NCBI GenBank assembly: GCA_038380795.1
Contig: CM076269.1
Location: forward strand, 3,720,001 to 3,784,000
DNA: 64,000 nt
Direction: 5' to 3'
DNA from: Pyrocephalus nanus
Lineage: Eukaryota; Chordata; Aves; Passeriformes; Tyrannidae
Below the pieces are notes generated by a model. That model did no database searches, had not been told where the DNA came from, and saw only the letters and a list, made by a program, of their open reading frames with translations. Positions 46,501 to 58,500 of this stretch are shown here, piece after piece. The position numbers were made by a program, and so were the translations under genes. Each line of letters begins with the position of its first letter. Within the stretch, counting starts at the first letter, position 1.

Positions 46501-49500
46501 AGAAAAGATAGTAAATCACTGATCTAGGTGAAAAAACAACACTTTGCTGTTTGAAAATGTGAAACCCACCTCTAACCCAGCAGAATGAATTAATTTGTGT
46601 CTTTTAACCAGTCACCTGGCTTCCTTATCCAAGTCTTCACTGTTTCTAAAATGGGAGCTATTAGACTTACTTGCTTCACAGATGCATGATGGGGAGAATT
46701 AATTACGTGAGGTCAGTACGGGCCTTTTGAACTGGTAAGAGGTGCTGAAGTGCTAAGTGGTATAGAGTTGAGAACCCATGCTAATCCAAATTATTTTACT
46801 TGTGGGATTTCTGTGGCAAACCCTCTGCACTCCAGTGGTGTGGAATTGATCAGGGTGGGAGCTGACTGGGGCTAAGTGAGGAATTGGGATGAATTGCTGG
46901 AAACTTGTACTCTGGTAGCGTGCTGCGTAAGATGTTTTGCCCTCAGCACATTGGAAAATGATTTCTAAAAGCTTGTGACATCCTCCAGTTAGTTCTTTTG
47001 CCTGAGGACCTAGAGAGTTCCTCACCTAAAGGCTTCTTTTGTCCTCCTTTATTTTGTACTTTGCTGCTGTGCTTTACACCTTCCTGGTTAGGCAAAGTTG
47101 GATTTTGCACTGAGATTAGGGCTCAACCTCTGTCATGTGTGAAAAATGTACCATATCATCCCCAGGATAATAGCACTTACTCTTTGATTAGAGATTTTTT
47201 TTTTCCTGAGGATTTACAATTAGTCTGAAATCTTGAGTTAAAATTAATTTATAGGAATGAGTCCTTGAAAAAAAAGTTAGGAATCCGTATTCAACTTAAT
47301 TTGTTCCCAGTAGTTCTTATGACAATAGCCCTGGCTTTTCAAATTCCCCCTGTCGTTACAGCTTACAAAATCTTATGGACAGGCTGAATCTGAAGACTAT
47401 TTTTTTTTCCCCCCTAGGATTAATGGTCACTTACAGCCATTATTCTTCATAACCGAAAGTTTCTCCTTCAGCAGACGCTGAAGAGTAATCTTCTGCAGTG
47501 ACTTGGACAAGCTGCCTTCTATCAGAGTGGCTTCAGCCTCCCATTGTTCTCCACGGGACTGTGGCCACAAGCAAAGAAGGCCACAGCCCCCGTGCCCTTG
47601 CTCTGCATGGGATTTCCCCTCTGCCTCCTGACAGCACGGGCTGCAAGTTTCTCTAAGGCAGTGGGAAGCTGGGCATTGTGAAAAGCTTCCTCTTAATTCA
47701 AGGCAGTGTATTGCCTTGGTGCCACTGAGAACAGGAGGCAGCAGCAGATGTTTTGGAAGGGGGCAAGCCTTTCAGGAGTTCCTTTGCCTTTGCTGTTATG
47801 AAAATAACATCAGAAATGTGTTATTAAATCCTAAGCGTTACCTCTGGAAAATGTCCTGTTATACGAGGCCTGCTCAGCTGGGAGAGCAGACAGCCAAAGA
47901 GCCAGAGGACATGAAAGGTGGTAGGGAATTTGAACAGGGAAAGGTGAGGAAGAGACTAAAGGGAAAGCAAGGAGCTATGAGGAAGGAATGCTTTGCTGAG
48001 GATCTGCCTGAAGGAAAGGAAAGTGGGAGCTGTTGAGCTTGAATCTTTTCCAGGACCCAGACAAACCAACAGTAACCACACATTTGTGATCTGGGCATCA
48101 CGTTGCTTCTGCAGGGCAGAGCTGAGTTCGGTTTGGTTTCACCGCAGTGTTTCTGTAGCATGTCATGTTCAGCTTTCTTTTTAAGTTTAACCTTTGACTT
48201 CATTGTGTTCAAAGTACTTGACTTTGGCATAATTAGCATCTCTGCACTATGTTTTGAGTTGTTCTTTTCTCTTGGCCCTGCCTGTGAATTTTAACTTACG
48301 ATTTTGGTACCGCTGTTGTATTGTTGCAGCAGTGCTTTTAAGAAGGAAGGTGATGCTTGGAAAGGGGTGGATGTTTGTCCCCAGTCCTGCATGTTGAGGG
48401 ATACGTCTGTGTCCTTGCTCTGCTGTCTTGGGTTTGGAAACAAAGGAGCTGGAAGAGAACTGATTAAGTGATGTCTCATCTGGAAACAAAACAAAACTGC
48501 ATGATGAAAAGGAGTTTGTGGAGTTCTCAGTCTGCAGAAGGGACTGAGGGATGTTCCAGCTTAGTCATTCAAAGCTGGCCTCCTCCCCTCAGAAAAGGCT
48601 TCCAGCCAGCAGCCTGACTCCATCTGCTAACTGGGATCTTGTAGACAATTTGCCAGTGGAACAAATTAAGAAAGAAGTAGAGGAAGGAAAATTACAAGTA
48701 CAGCTTTAGTATCCATTGATTCAAATATTCACACTCACCAGCTTTTAAATATTTAGTAGCCTGCTGAGCACTTTTTTAGCTCTGATTAATGAATAAGAAT
48801 TTACTGTGGTTGTGGGGGGAAAGCATGTGTGTGAGTTTTTCCTTTTTTTTTTAATTATATTTTTATTTTCTCGGAGTGAGAACTAAGTGCTTACTGCACG
48901 TCCAAGGTGAATGATATTTCTAGAGGAAGATGGGGTTGTATGTATGTGTTTAGGCGTGTTTATTCTCTGTATTTGCTCTGACCTGTAATTAAATGGCCAA
49001 GCACGCTGCCTGTCTACTCTGCAGCGGAGGCTCTTGGCTCTGTTCCTTCCCTGTCATTAATGCAAACCCAGACCTCATCGGCTGTGAACATGGGAAACAT
49101 CTGTCTGTCCTCCTGTGATCAATGCTGTCCCTTCAGAGGTTCAGCTTTGGAAGCAGTTCCATAAAATATCAGTTATTTTTATTTGGATTTGATAAATCTA
49201 ATTACTTGGAGCAATTAATTATTTATTTGTTTGTGTATTGATTGCACTCCAAGGCATCCTGACATCAATCTGATGGAGATCAGCACACCCTTATTAGTTA
49301 GGAAAGTTTATGTTTCCAGGTCTGGACATCCCATGGATTGGTTAGCTGAGATGTGCTTGTTGCTTCTGTTAGCAATTTTTCATTAGCAAAGTTGTATGTT
49401 TTGCACTCAAGGAGAGGGTAATTTCCATGGGGAGCCTGGCAGAGGTGTGGAAGGGAAGTAGTAGTCTCATTTCTGTGAATAAAAGTTATGAACAAATGAT

Positions 49501-52500
49501 GCAGGCAGGATCGAATTCATGTTGTGGCATTGCCATCTATTTGTTGTGTTATATGCCCTTTAATTAGGGCCAAGAGAGTGCTGGTGCATTTCCTAATCAA
49601 ACTCCTGCCTGTAGAGAATGAAATAAAGCAAAAATATTGGTGCATTTATTTTTAAAGGGAACAGCAAAGGATACAAAATCTTGAATGAACTGCGGAAGGT
49701 GAATTCAGCACTTCTCTCACTCCATTCTTGTTCTTAGCTAAACTAATGTTTATTAGGTGCCTAATGAAAGGCACCTAATGTTAACTTGCTGAAAGAAAAT
49801 GCTTTTATCACCTTTTTCGTGTAGGTCATTGGAGAGGGAGAGCATCTGGACCAAAGTAGGTTGGGTACAGGAATGGGGTCTTTAAAATAAGCTGTAGTTC
49901 TTGAAAGGACACTCTGTGTTGCTGCTTCCATTGGATCATCCAGTACCAAACAGTGCCCATGCAGCATGAGGCCTTTGTTTGTCAGTCCTGGCCCAATTTG
50001 AGAAGCTTTTACTACCTTTGTGTGCCTGAAATGACACAGTCCTGAGTGCCGTTCATTAGCTAATTTTATTGTATGTAACTTGTGCAGAGCTCCATAAATA
50101 TCACTTTTTTCTTTCCTTAGGGTAACCAATATAATGATCGGACTGTAATTAGTCACCGTGGTTGGTTGTATTTGTGTTAAGTGTAGATTCACTTAAATTA
50201 TTTAAGAAATAGATGCATGTTTTGCTACAGTTTCTTGTGTCTGATCTGGAAGTTCACAAGAGGTTCTTATACTGTGGGAGAGTATCCTTGGAGTTTTCCC
50301 TCCTGTGGCCTGTCTTAGGGCCCTCCCTGCGATCGCAGCACACACTCCTGTGCTCTGGAATTGTTTCAGTCGGATGCAGCTTGGGGGCTGCAGCCATTCA
50401 CGTTTTCTGCAGCCACCTCTACAGGTCTCAGCTTGGTCTCTGTGCCTGTAGTGAGAGGCAGGGGTGGGACTGCAGGGGGAATCTGCAGACCTGCTTAAAG
50501 CAAAATTCTAGTGTGTCATTCTGGTAATGTGCTTTTAGCATAAAATAGCCCCTGGTAAAAATGTCCTGTGCAGCTCTTTCTTCTGCACCATGTATTTTCT
50601 TATTTTTTCCTTACTCAAACACTTTCTGTAAGTCCTTTTGCATTTGCTTTACAGGCTTGTGCTATTTTTAAAGCAAAAGGTATTTAAGGGCAGGGAATCT
50701 GAGGATTTGTAAGTGGCAGATAATACTTTGCTTGCAGGAAGATGACCATCTTCTAAATGCCAGGCAGTCCTGGCAAGGTGTGAATTCTTCTTGTTTTCTC
50801 AGGTGTCTTGTTTCTTGTCACAATCTCTGTGTCAAACTGGGAGAAAGCTGGTGCTTTCCAGGTTTTCAGCCATCATTGTTTGGATTCCAAGTAACTCTAA
50901 TTTTAGGCTACTTGTGTAGTGCCAAAGCAATCTGCACCCCCTTCCTAGGGGAGAAAGGGTGGGAGAGTATAAAAACCCTGAACACCTTCTTGCCTGCACT
51001 GGTGGAAACGCATCGTGCTGAGACATTGATGCTCCAGGACCTTTGGTTCCTTTAGGAAGTCTCTCTTAGCTTTACCTCTTGAATCAGTGCTGCAGATGAA
51101 TAACGAGGCATTAATGTTTACAGGATCAGTGAGCTGCTACTTTGCCATATGCCTACATGTGCTGGAATCTCTTGGCCTCCCTCACCTTGACAAAGCTTTC
51201 ACTAGGTATATTTCTGTAAAAGTGGTTTAGTTTACCAGGATGATTCAAGTACAGAATTTATATTTTTGCACAATTGATTTGGGAATTTGTGAGGTACGTT
51301 TAACTTCAGTCCAAAAAAAAACCCTGAAATAACCATTTACATTAGTCATTATAGAAATGTTTTCTTTTTAAAAGATGGGTTTATTTAGCATTAAGCCTCA
51401 GTGATGGAGCAAGCTGGTGGTGATGTGCCACCCCAGAGAGGTGGCTGTGTGTTTAATGTCTTACATAGCACAGTAGAGATGGCATAGTGCTATTACTCCT
51501 ATTTTTACCTGTCCAAAAATAAGGCAGAGCATACCTGTGCACCTTCACACTTTTCTAGCTTTTGAATATATCCACTGCACGTGCCTGTCCACCTCCAGCC
51601 GTAGCATTTGAGTTCTGAGGGGTGAAGCACCTCAGAGTTTCAGAAATGTGCACGTTCGTGTCCGAAATTCAATTTCTCTGTTGGGCTTTTTTAAATTCCA
51701 GAGTGCTAAGACTAAAAGTGCTTAATATGGGTCTTTCCTTCCTTGAGTCTTAAAACTGTGCAGGAGTGGAGGCTCTGTGCTCTCTGTGCAGCCCAGGAAA
51801 GTTTGACCTTCAGGCAGAAAATGCAAAAAACATTATTCATCTGAAACTTTAGCACTTCTTCCTGGAAACCCACTAAACAATTCAGTACTCTAAAGGTACC
51901 TATGAAGAAATTGCCTAATGAGAAAGTTTTTTTTTCTGCTGAAATCCACAAAGAAGGTGGTTTTCAATGTCAGTGAGCTGTATTACAATGCTGAACAATG
52001 CTAGTGCATAAAACCACAGGTTTGCAGCTGTACAGAACACAGGTCAGATGTGTTGAGATTTTAGGATTGTCAGTTTTAGGACAGTCGTATTGTTTAGGGT
52101 TAGGGAAGGCTGATTTTAAGGAAAAAGTTGTCTCAAAATCGAATTAAAATGAAGTGCAGCATCAGGAAGGGGATGTGAAATATTCGAATATTCAAATAAC
52201 CGCCAAATAACCAATTTTAAAAACCTTGTATTTTGGTGATCAAGCAAAAGGTTTCAGCACAAAAGAGGATTTTGGCAGGGGGGCTGGGCAGTTGTAAGCA
52301 CCAGAAAAGGAACGTTTATGAAGAAAGTGATGAATTGAGAGCAGGACATTTAAGATGGCCACACAGATAAAATCACTTGAGGGACCTGGCTGAGTGTGTC
52401 TGTAGATCCTGCAGACCTTTTCCTACTGCAGATCCCCGTGACAATCTCTACCTGCCAGGTGGTGATGCTGTAAGACATACCAGGGGACTGTGTTGCAGGC

Positions 52501-55500
52501 TCTGCTGCTACTTAGACTTCATTACTCTACTAAAATAGATTCAAATACATTTACAACTATGCTTAAAAGTATCAGCATAAATCATGAAAACTGAATGGCA
52601 CACAAAAATAAATGAACCGAGTCTGTTTGGGGAGGCTATATCTTCAGCTATTTCTTATCCTGTTTGTTCATTTAATGAATTTTGCCAATTAGCAATTAAT
52701 TTGCAGTAGGTCTCCTAGTCATTAGTGTGAATTAGCAAGGTTTTGTTGGCGGAATGCCTCGAACATTAAATAAAAACCCTGTATCATGCAAGACCTCAAG
52801 GGTTACTCCGTGGTGAGACCCTCTACAGGAATGGAATTGCTCAGGGCCCACCCCTGGTGTCTCAGTGTGGTGAATTCTGGGTCTATTTAAGCTGCATGGC
52901 CCAACTCCCGAGCAGTGTCCTCCTCCCTCAGGGGAGAGCAGAGCAGGTCAGCACTGGTGTATTCCACACCTCCCAGGCCAAGTGCATGCCAGCAGGTTCT
53001 GCTTATCCCAGGCTCCTCTCTGCACAGGTAGGCTCTGCTACTGTGGCTTTGTGGTGTTGACTCACACAATGTTCTGCAGCTCTTTATTTATTTTTCTCTT
53101 GGTACACGCAGTTCATGTGTTTAATGCAGGTTGTTTATAGCAGGGACAAAGGATTACAGTCCTTAAATCAAAAGCCACGTTTGTGTAATTATAAGCATGG
53201 GCTGGTGTTGCAAAGAGGGCTGTAGGGAGAGGCTGTCAAAGGAGAAGAGCATCCAAAATATAGTAACCTCAGAAATCCCGGCTAATCAGTTTTCTGACGG
53301 GAGCAATCTGTTTCCCAGGTATTATTATTATATGGGGACTTTAAAGATAATAAATAACAATAATAGTCTGCTGTGAGGAAGGAAAGAAAAGGGCAAATGC
53401 CATTCACCTCGGAAGCTGTGGTTGCTCACTGGAGTTCTCCGAGGAGCATAATTTTCCTCAGCCCCTGCAGAGGACTCGATCCATGACAACACCAAGGAAA
53501 TCCCAGGAGCTGTGGTGTAAGCAAGAATATTGCCCAGAGCGGCGTTTCTGTTAGTGCATAGATATGGCCCACAGAAACCACATATCCCAGTGCACACATC
53601 TCGAGCCAGAGAGCTGTTCCCTGGGCCACTGGCTGGGACTTGTGGTCCTGGCAGGTTCTTTGGGAATGAGGGCAAGTGAGCACCACCTCCAGCACTCTGG
53701 TGCTTCTCTGGACATCTGCTTAAAAGAGCAAATCATAGAAGGGCTTTCTGAGATAAGCTTGGGCTTATCAGAGCTGTTCAGTGCATGAAGGCTTCTCTTG
53801 CAACAAGGCAGCCCAGCTAACGGACCCTGGCTAACAGATTATCAGCAGCGTTTGAGTAATAGACTGCTCATTTAGTTTTAATACATTTTGCATAGAGAGC
53901 AATCAGCCTTCATCAGTCTTAGAGATGAATTGGCTTAGCCAGCTAAATTCTAAAGATATTAGGCCAACAGCAGCCACATAAATCATAACATTTTCTTAAT
54001 GATGGTAAAATTAAAATATACTCTTGCTTTGAGAAACCAATGAAGCTTTCCTGTTTGCAGGCCAGGTCCTCCTGCCTGAATTAAAAGGAAGCTTAATTGA
54101 TGTGTTTTTAAACTCCCAGCCCCACTCCTCCTGAGCATCTCTAGTGTTCCTTTCTTTGAAGTTAAATTAATTTGTCCTGCCTCTCCCTGCTCCATCCTCT
54201 AATCTTCAGGAGTGTCAGTGAACACTTTGGCTCAGTATTCATTGACCAGACTCCTGTGGGACATGAACCAGACGTGCAAAACATCACAGTTGAAGGCTTT
54301 GCCAGGTTAATCGTTTGTGTTGCCAGTAGTTCCTTGGGCTAATGGAGGCCTCCCAGGAGAAAAGCTTGTGCTCTTCCTCTAAACAGCAAACCAAGACCTC
54401 CTGTCTGTCCACCTAGCCTAGCCAAGGATGAACTTTTCCTATTTCTTGTCCTTTGTTCCTGAAGCTGGTTTGGTGTCCAGCTGGTGTTAAACAGAAGGGA
54501 ATCCTGCCTTTGGCTAGAAGGACCAAGATATTGGTGTTGGGGCAGGAGTGAAGACAGACTCTCAGGGCTGTGATAATCACAGTATTGTGTGTTCAGAGCT
54601 CTTCAATGGGCTCTTTTAACTCTTTGTGCCCCCCAGGTTAAGAAGTTCCAGTTGGTGCCTCTTGTCATTCTTGTGTGGGTCAGAGAACACTGGAAAAAAT
54701 GGGTCTAATCTGGGAAACTGGCATTGGACTGTGTGTTTTTGGTGACTTCAGCATGTGACTAATGGGAAGTAAGGTGACCACGGGATCCCCCAGTGAGCTC
54801 AGCTGAGAGGCCCATTTTAGGGTGGAGTGAAGAATGTCTCTTTCTTTAGGTCACTCCCAGCTGTGTTGGGTTGGTTTGGCCGAGGTTTGGGCCACTGATG
54901 AGTGAGTGGAGGGCAGGATGGCTGCAGGATGGCTTTTGCCTCATGGGTATTCAATGCCCTGCTGGGCAGTTTGGATCAGTGATGAGCATCCAGGCTTGGA
55001 TGTGGAGGGGCAGCCTATGCCTGGGTGCAGTAAAGATGTTTGGCAATGTGGTGTTGGGAATCATTTCTTTCACGGGGTGTCTGCAAGCGTAGCTGAATGC
55101 TTTCATTTTTTTCTTAGATGTACCTGCAGGGCTTGGAAGCCTGTTCTCTCTGCCATATTGTGCCAGCTGCATTTGTGCTGCTGGTAATCTAATAAATGCT
55201 TGGTCTGAGCAGCTAGCACTCCTGCTAGAGCCCAAATGAATGCAGAGGAAGGACCCTGCTAAGTGTATGCATTCTTCCTCTCCTGGCCAGCTCCGAATCT
55301 CTTTCATAGCCTACATCTGATGCTTCCTCTCTCACCTAGCCCCTTAGCTCCGATGTAAATGTGTGTGCACACTTCCGCCAGTCAAGTAACTGTGCTCTCT
55401 CTGTCTCTCCCCTTTGTTACAAAGCCTGCTCTGTAAATGAATCCCACAGGTCTGGGGCTCAGCAGGTAAAAGGAGAAGTGAGTCTGTTAGCGCATGAGTC

Positions 55501-58500
55501 TAATCAGGCCGGCTAAAGCGAATAAAGTAGGGCAGCATTGCACATTAGCTGCTGTGTAAATGAGCCCTTTGATGGGCTGGGCACCGCAGGAGAGGGTTTG
55601 AAGCCAAGAAGAACTTTTGTTGTTAATTCAGTGACACATGGAAACTGTAAAACAGCGTGTCTTGCACACACACGAGAGAGAAAATAAAAGCCCTCACGAC
55701 CGGGCTTTTCAATACCTGCCCTCGGACCTAGTCTGAAAACTTTCAGCCCCTGTCTCCCTCTCTTACCACTTGATTTTCCTTTCTCTCCCTTTCTTTTTTT
55801 GTTCCCCCTGCACTATAAAAAGAAAAGCTCTCTTGCCTTTTGAACTAGACGGCTGTGAGTGAGGGCTATCTCTGAGCTGTGTGGCTCTGTTACCTTTGTG
55901 TTCCAGATGAAACTGCCAAGCTCGGTGGGACAGAAGAAGATTAAAGCCCTGGAGCAGATGCTGATGGAACTCGGAGTAGGTGAGTAAAGGGGGCACACGA
56001 GAGAGAAAGAGACACACAGAGCTAGCCTTTGTTCTCGAGATGGGCTATTTTTTCCCCTAGTAATACAGCCAGTTTCTTGAATAACAGTATGTGAATGGTT
56101 TTTAAAATATTTTATGTGTTTAAAAAAAAAAAAAAAAAAGAGAGAGGGTAAAAGCCAGAACAAGATGCACAGGGTTTTTTTTTTTTTTCCTCCCAGTAGA
56201 AAAATCTTTTAAAAGAGCCTTTGTTTCTCTCTTGTTTGGGCCTTTTTAACCATCAAGAGAGGCAGCATAGTATTAGGAAGGCAAATCTCAGCCTTGCCAG
56301 GAGAGGTACTTCTAAGTGTGTTAGTGACCATGGCACATGCATTGTTCAGGGCTGCCCTGTCTTGCTTTTAAGCTTCGTTTCCTCTTAATTTACTGCTCAC
56401 GGTGGCAAGTCCAAAATGCATCTGGGACTGTTCATCCCCCCTTTATAGGTTGCATGCTGTGTGAAAATCTGGAGCATCTCTGCTGAAAGGCGAGTAAACA
56501 CACATCCCTCACTCTTGAACTCGAGTGCCTTACCAGCAGAGAGAAGGGTTCACTTAACACGTACAATACCTGCTCGTAGCTAGAGGGGGAGAAGTGCAGC
56601 CTGTGGCCAGTGGCTGCTCTCCATGCAGTGGGCACAGTTTTCAGGTATTACAGGTCCCAGCATGCAGTCCCTCTTGATTAGACACCTGATGATCCTTTCC
56701 CTGTCTGCCCCCCCCCTACTGTGTTTGGGGGGATTTTTAAAAGGAGGAAAAGAGGGGAAAAAAAAAAAAAGAAGAAAAATAAAGCCTTATTAGTGATTTA
56801 CAAGAGATTACTGAGCCTGCTCCCAGCACTGCCTTCTGTTAAGTCTTGTTAGTTTTTTGGGTCAACTGGTTTATGGCTCTGTATGTTGTTTAGGAGACCG
56901 TGTGCAGTTCTGAAGGCCTCCTGTGGCTGATCAAAGTGGCTCAGCCAGGACGGTTTCTGCTGTAAAACTAAGGGAGTTACTGTTTGTGCTTGTGAGGGGA
57001 GCCTTGGGGAAGGATGTGAGTGCTTCTGAGAGCTCACTTTCCATGAGGATAAGGAGGGGTTCCTGATTCCCCACTCCTGCCTTAGAGAACACACATGTCT
57101 TGAGGGCTTCCTGGTGCTCCAGCCCTGCTGTGCCTTAGAGTGCAGAACCACACCTGGGCTCTGTGAGGGTGAACACAGAGCTGGCAGGAAAGGGTCGTGT
57201 GGGCAGCCCTGCAGACAGGGGCCACTGGCGTGTGTCAGGGCAAACGTGCAGAGCTTCATCCTTCTCTTCTCCAGAACTTGCAGCTCTTCCTGGCTCTGTG
57301 TGTGTGCATGGTGGGGGTGCAGCAGAATGCAAGGTGTGGGGTGATGATCTGCCAGTCCCTGCCACAAACAGTCTGTAGCACAGCAGTAGAGTTCTCTGCC
57401 TCGCTCCTAGCCTGGGAGGAGGACAAGAGAGGCAGGGGAAGCTCAGCCTGTCCACCCTTTTTTGGTGAAGGTGTAGGGAGCAGCAGGAGCTCTTCTATCC
57501 TCTGCGGCAGTGTGGATACAGTATCTCTGTAAGACAGAGCTCCCTTCGTGTAACCTGGTGGGTAGCAAGGTTCAAGTCATTTGGTCTTACCTGTGTCTTC
57601 CATCATCCTTCACTTGCTGAATCCTGGTCTTGCAGGTTCACCCTTAGTCCTTGGCCAGAACCAAAGGACAGCCTGAAAATTCAGGTCTGCAACCCTTAGG
57701 GATGCCTACTGATGCACATGATGGGAGTGAAGCTCCTGGCACATATTTGTGGGAGTGAAAGGGCAGACAGGACCTTCCTAGGGATTTTCCACTGTGGGGT
57801 TGTACGTCTGGGTGTTTACCAGAACCCCTCTTTCTCCCTAGATCTCAACCCTATGCCCACAGAGGAGATCGTGCAGATGTTCAACGAGCTGCGGAGCGAC
57901 CTGGTGCTGCTCTACGAGCTGAAACAAGCCTTTGCCAACTGCGAGTACGAGCTGCAGATGTTACGGCACCGCTACGAGGCCCTGGCCAAAGCTGGGAGCA
58001 TCGGCCCCCTCAGCGTGGAAGGGGCCCATCCAGATGGCCAGACAGGGCTTGGCATTGAGGAGGGCAAGGGAGATACCAAGGACCAGATCATTGATGTAGT
58101 AGGAGCGCCACTGACCCCCAACTCGGTGAGAAGGAAGGTTGGGGGGGCAGAACAGGGAGCACTCAGGTCTCCGACGCAGATGCCCTGACGAGCGCTGGGG
58201 ATGCCTGCCCTGCTCTCCCTCCAGGCATGCGCGTCCAAGGGAGCAGAACACGCCTGTTCCCCCCCAAGTCCCAGTGCTGCTCTCTGGGATTGTCTCCTGT
58301 GCTGGACAGTGTTCTTGGTGCTACAGGTGGGGTCAGCAGGGCTTTCTACATCCTGCATGCAGGCAGATGGCTTGACGTGGGTGCCACCGTGGACCAAAGC
58401 AGCGAGGCTTTGGGTGATGAGAGCTTGCTCTAGGACAGCAACAGTACAGCTGCAGGCCTGAGGCATTTTCCGTCTAGACACAGCCCCGTAAGGGTTGCTC

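Larger units (their letters stand above)
45045..55906 (+). other. DMAP1: DMAP1 intron 7 (10.9 kb)
   Basis: By far the longest intron. It holds a CR1 tail (45381-45425, antisense), a MIR remnant (about 46570-46760), a hairpin (49752-49779) and several AT-rich, element-like blocks (about 48720-49270, 52620-52770, 53820-54060, 55480-55600). No exon or recognised RNA gene was seen inside it. Confidence 0.6.

Noticed and set aside
49752..49779. MicroRNA precursor
   Set aside because: The stem is only 11 bp, far too short for a precursor hairpin, and the flanks do not extend the pairing.
52088..52106. Telomere-like TTTAGGGTTAGGG
   Set aside because: Only about two units; no array, so probably chance.
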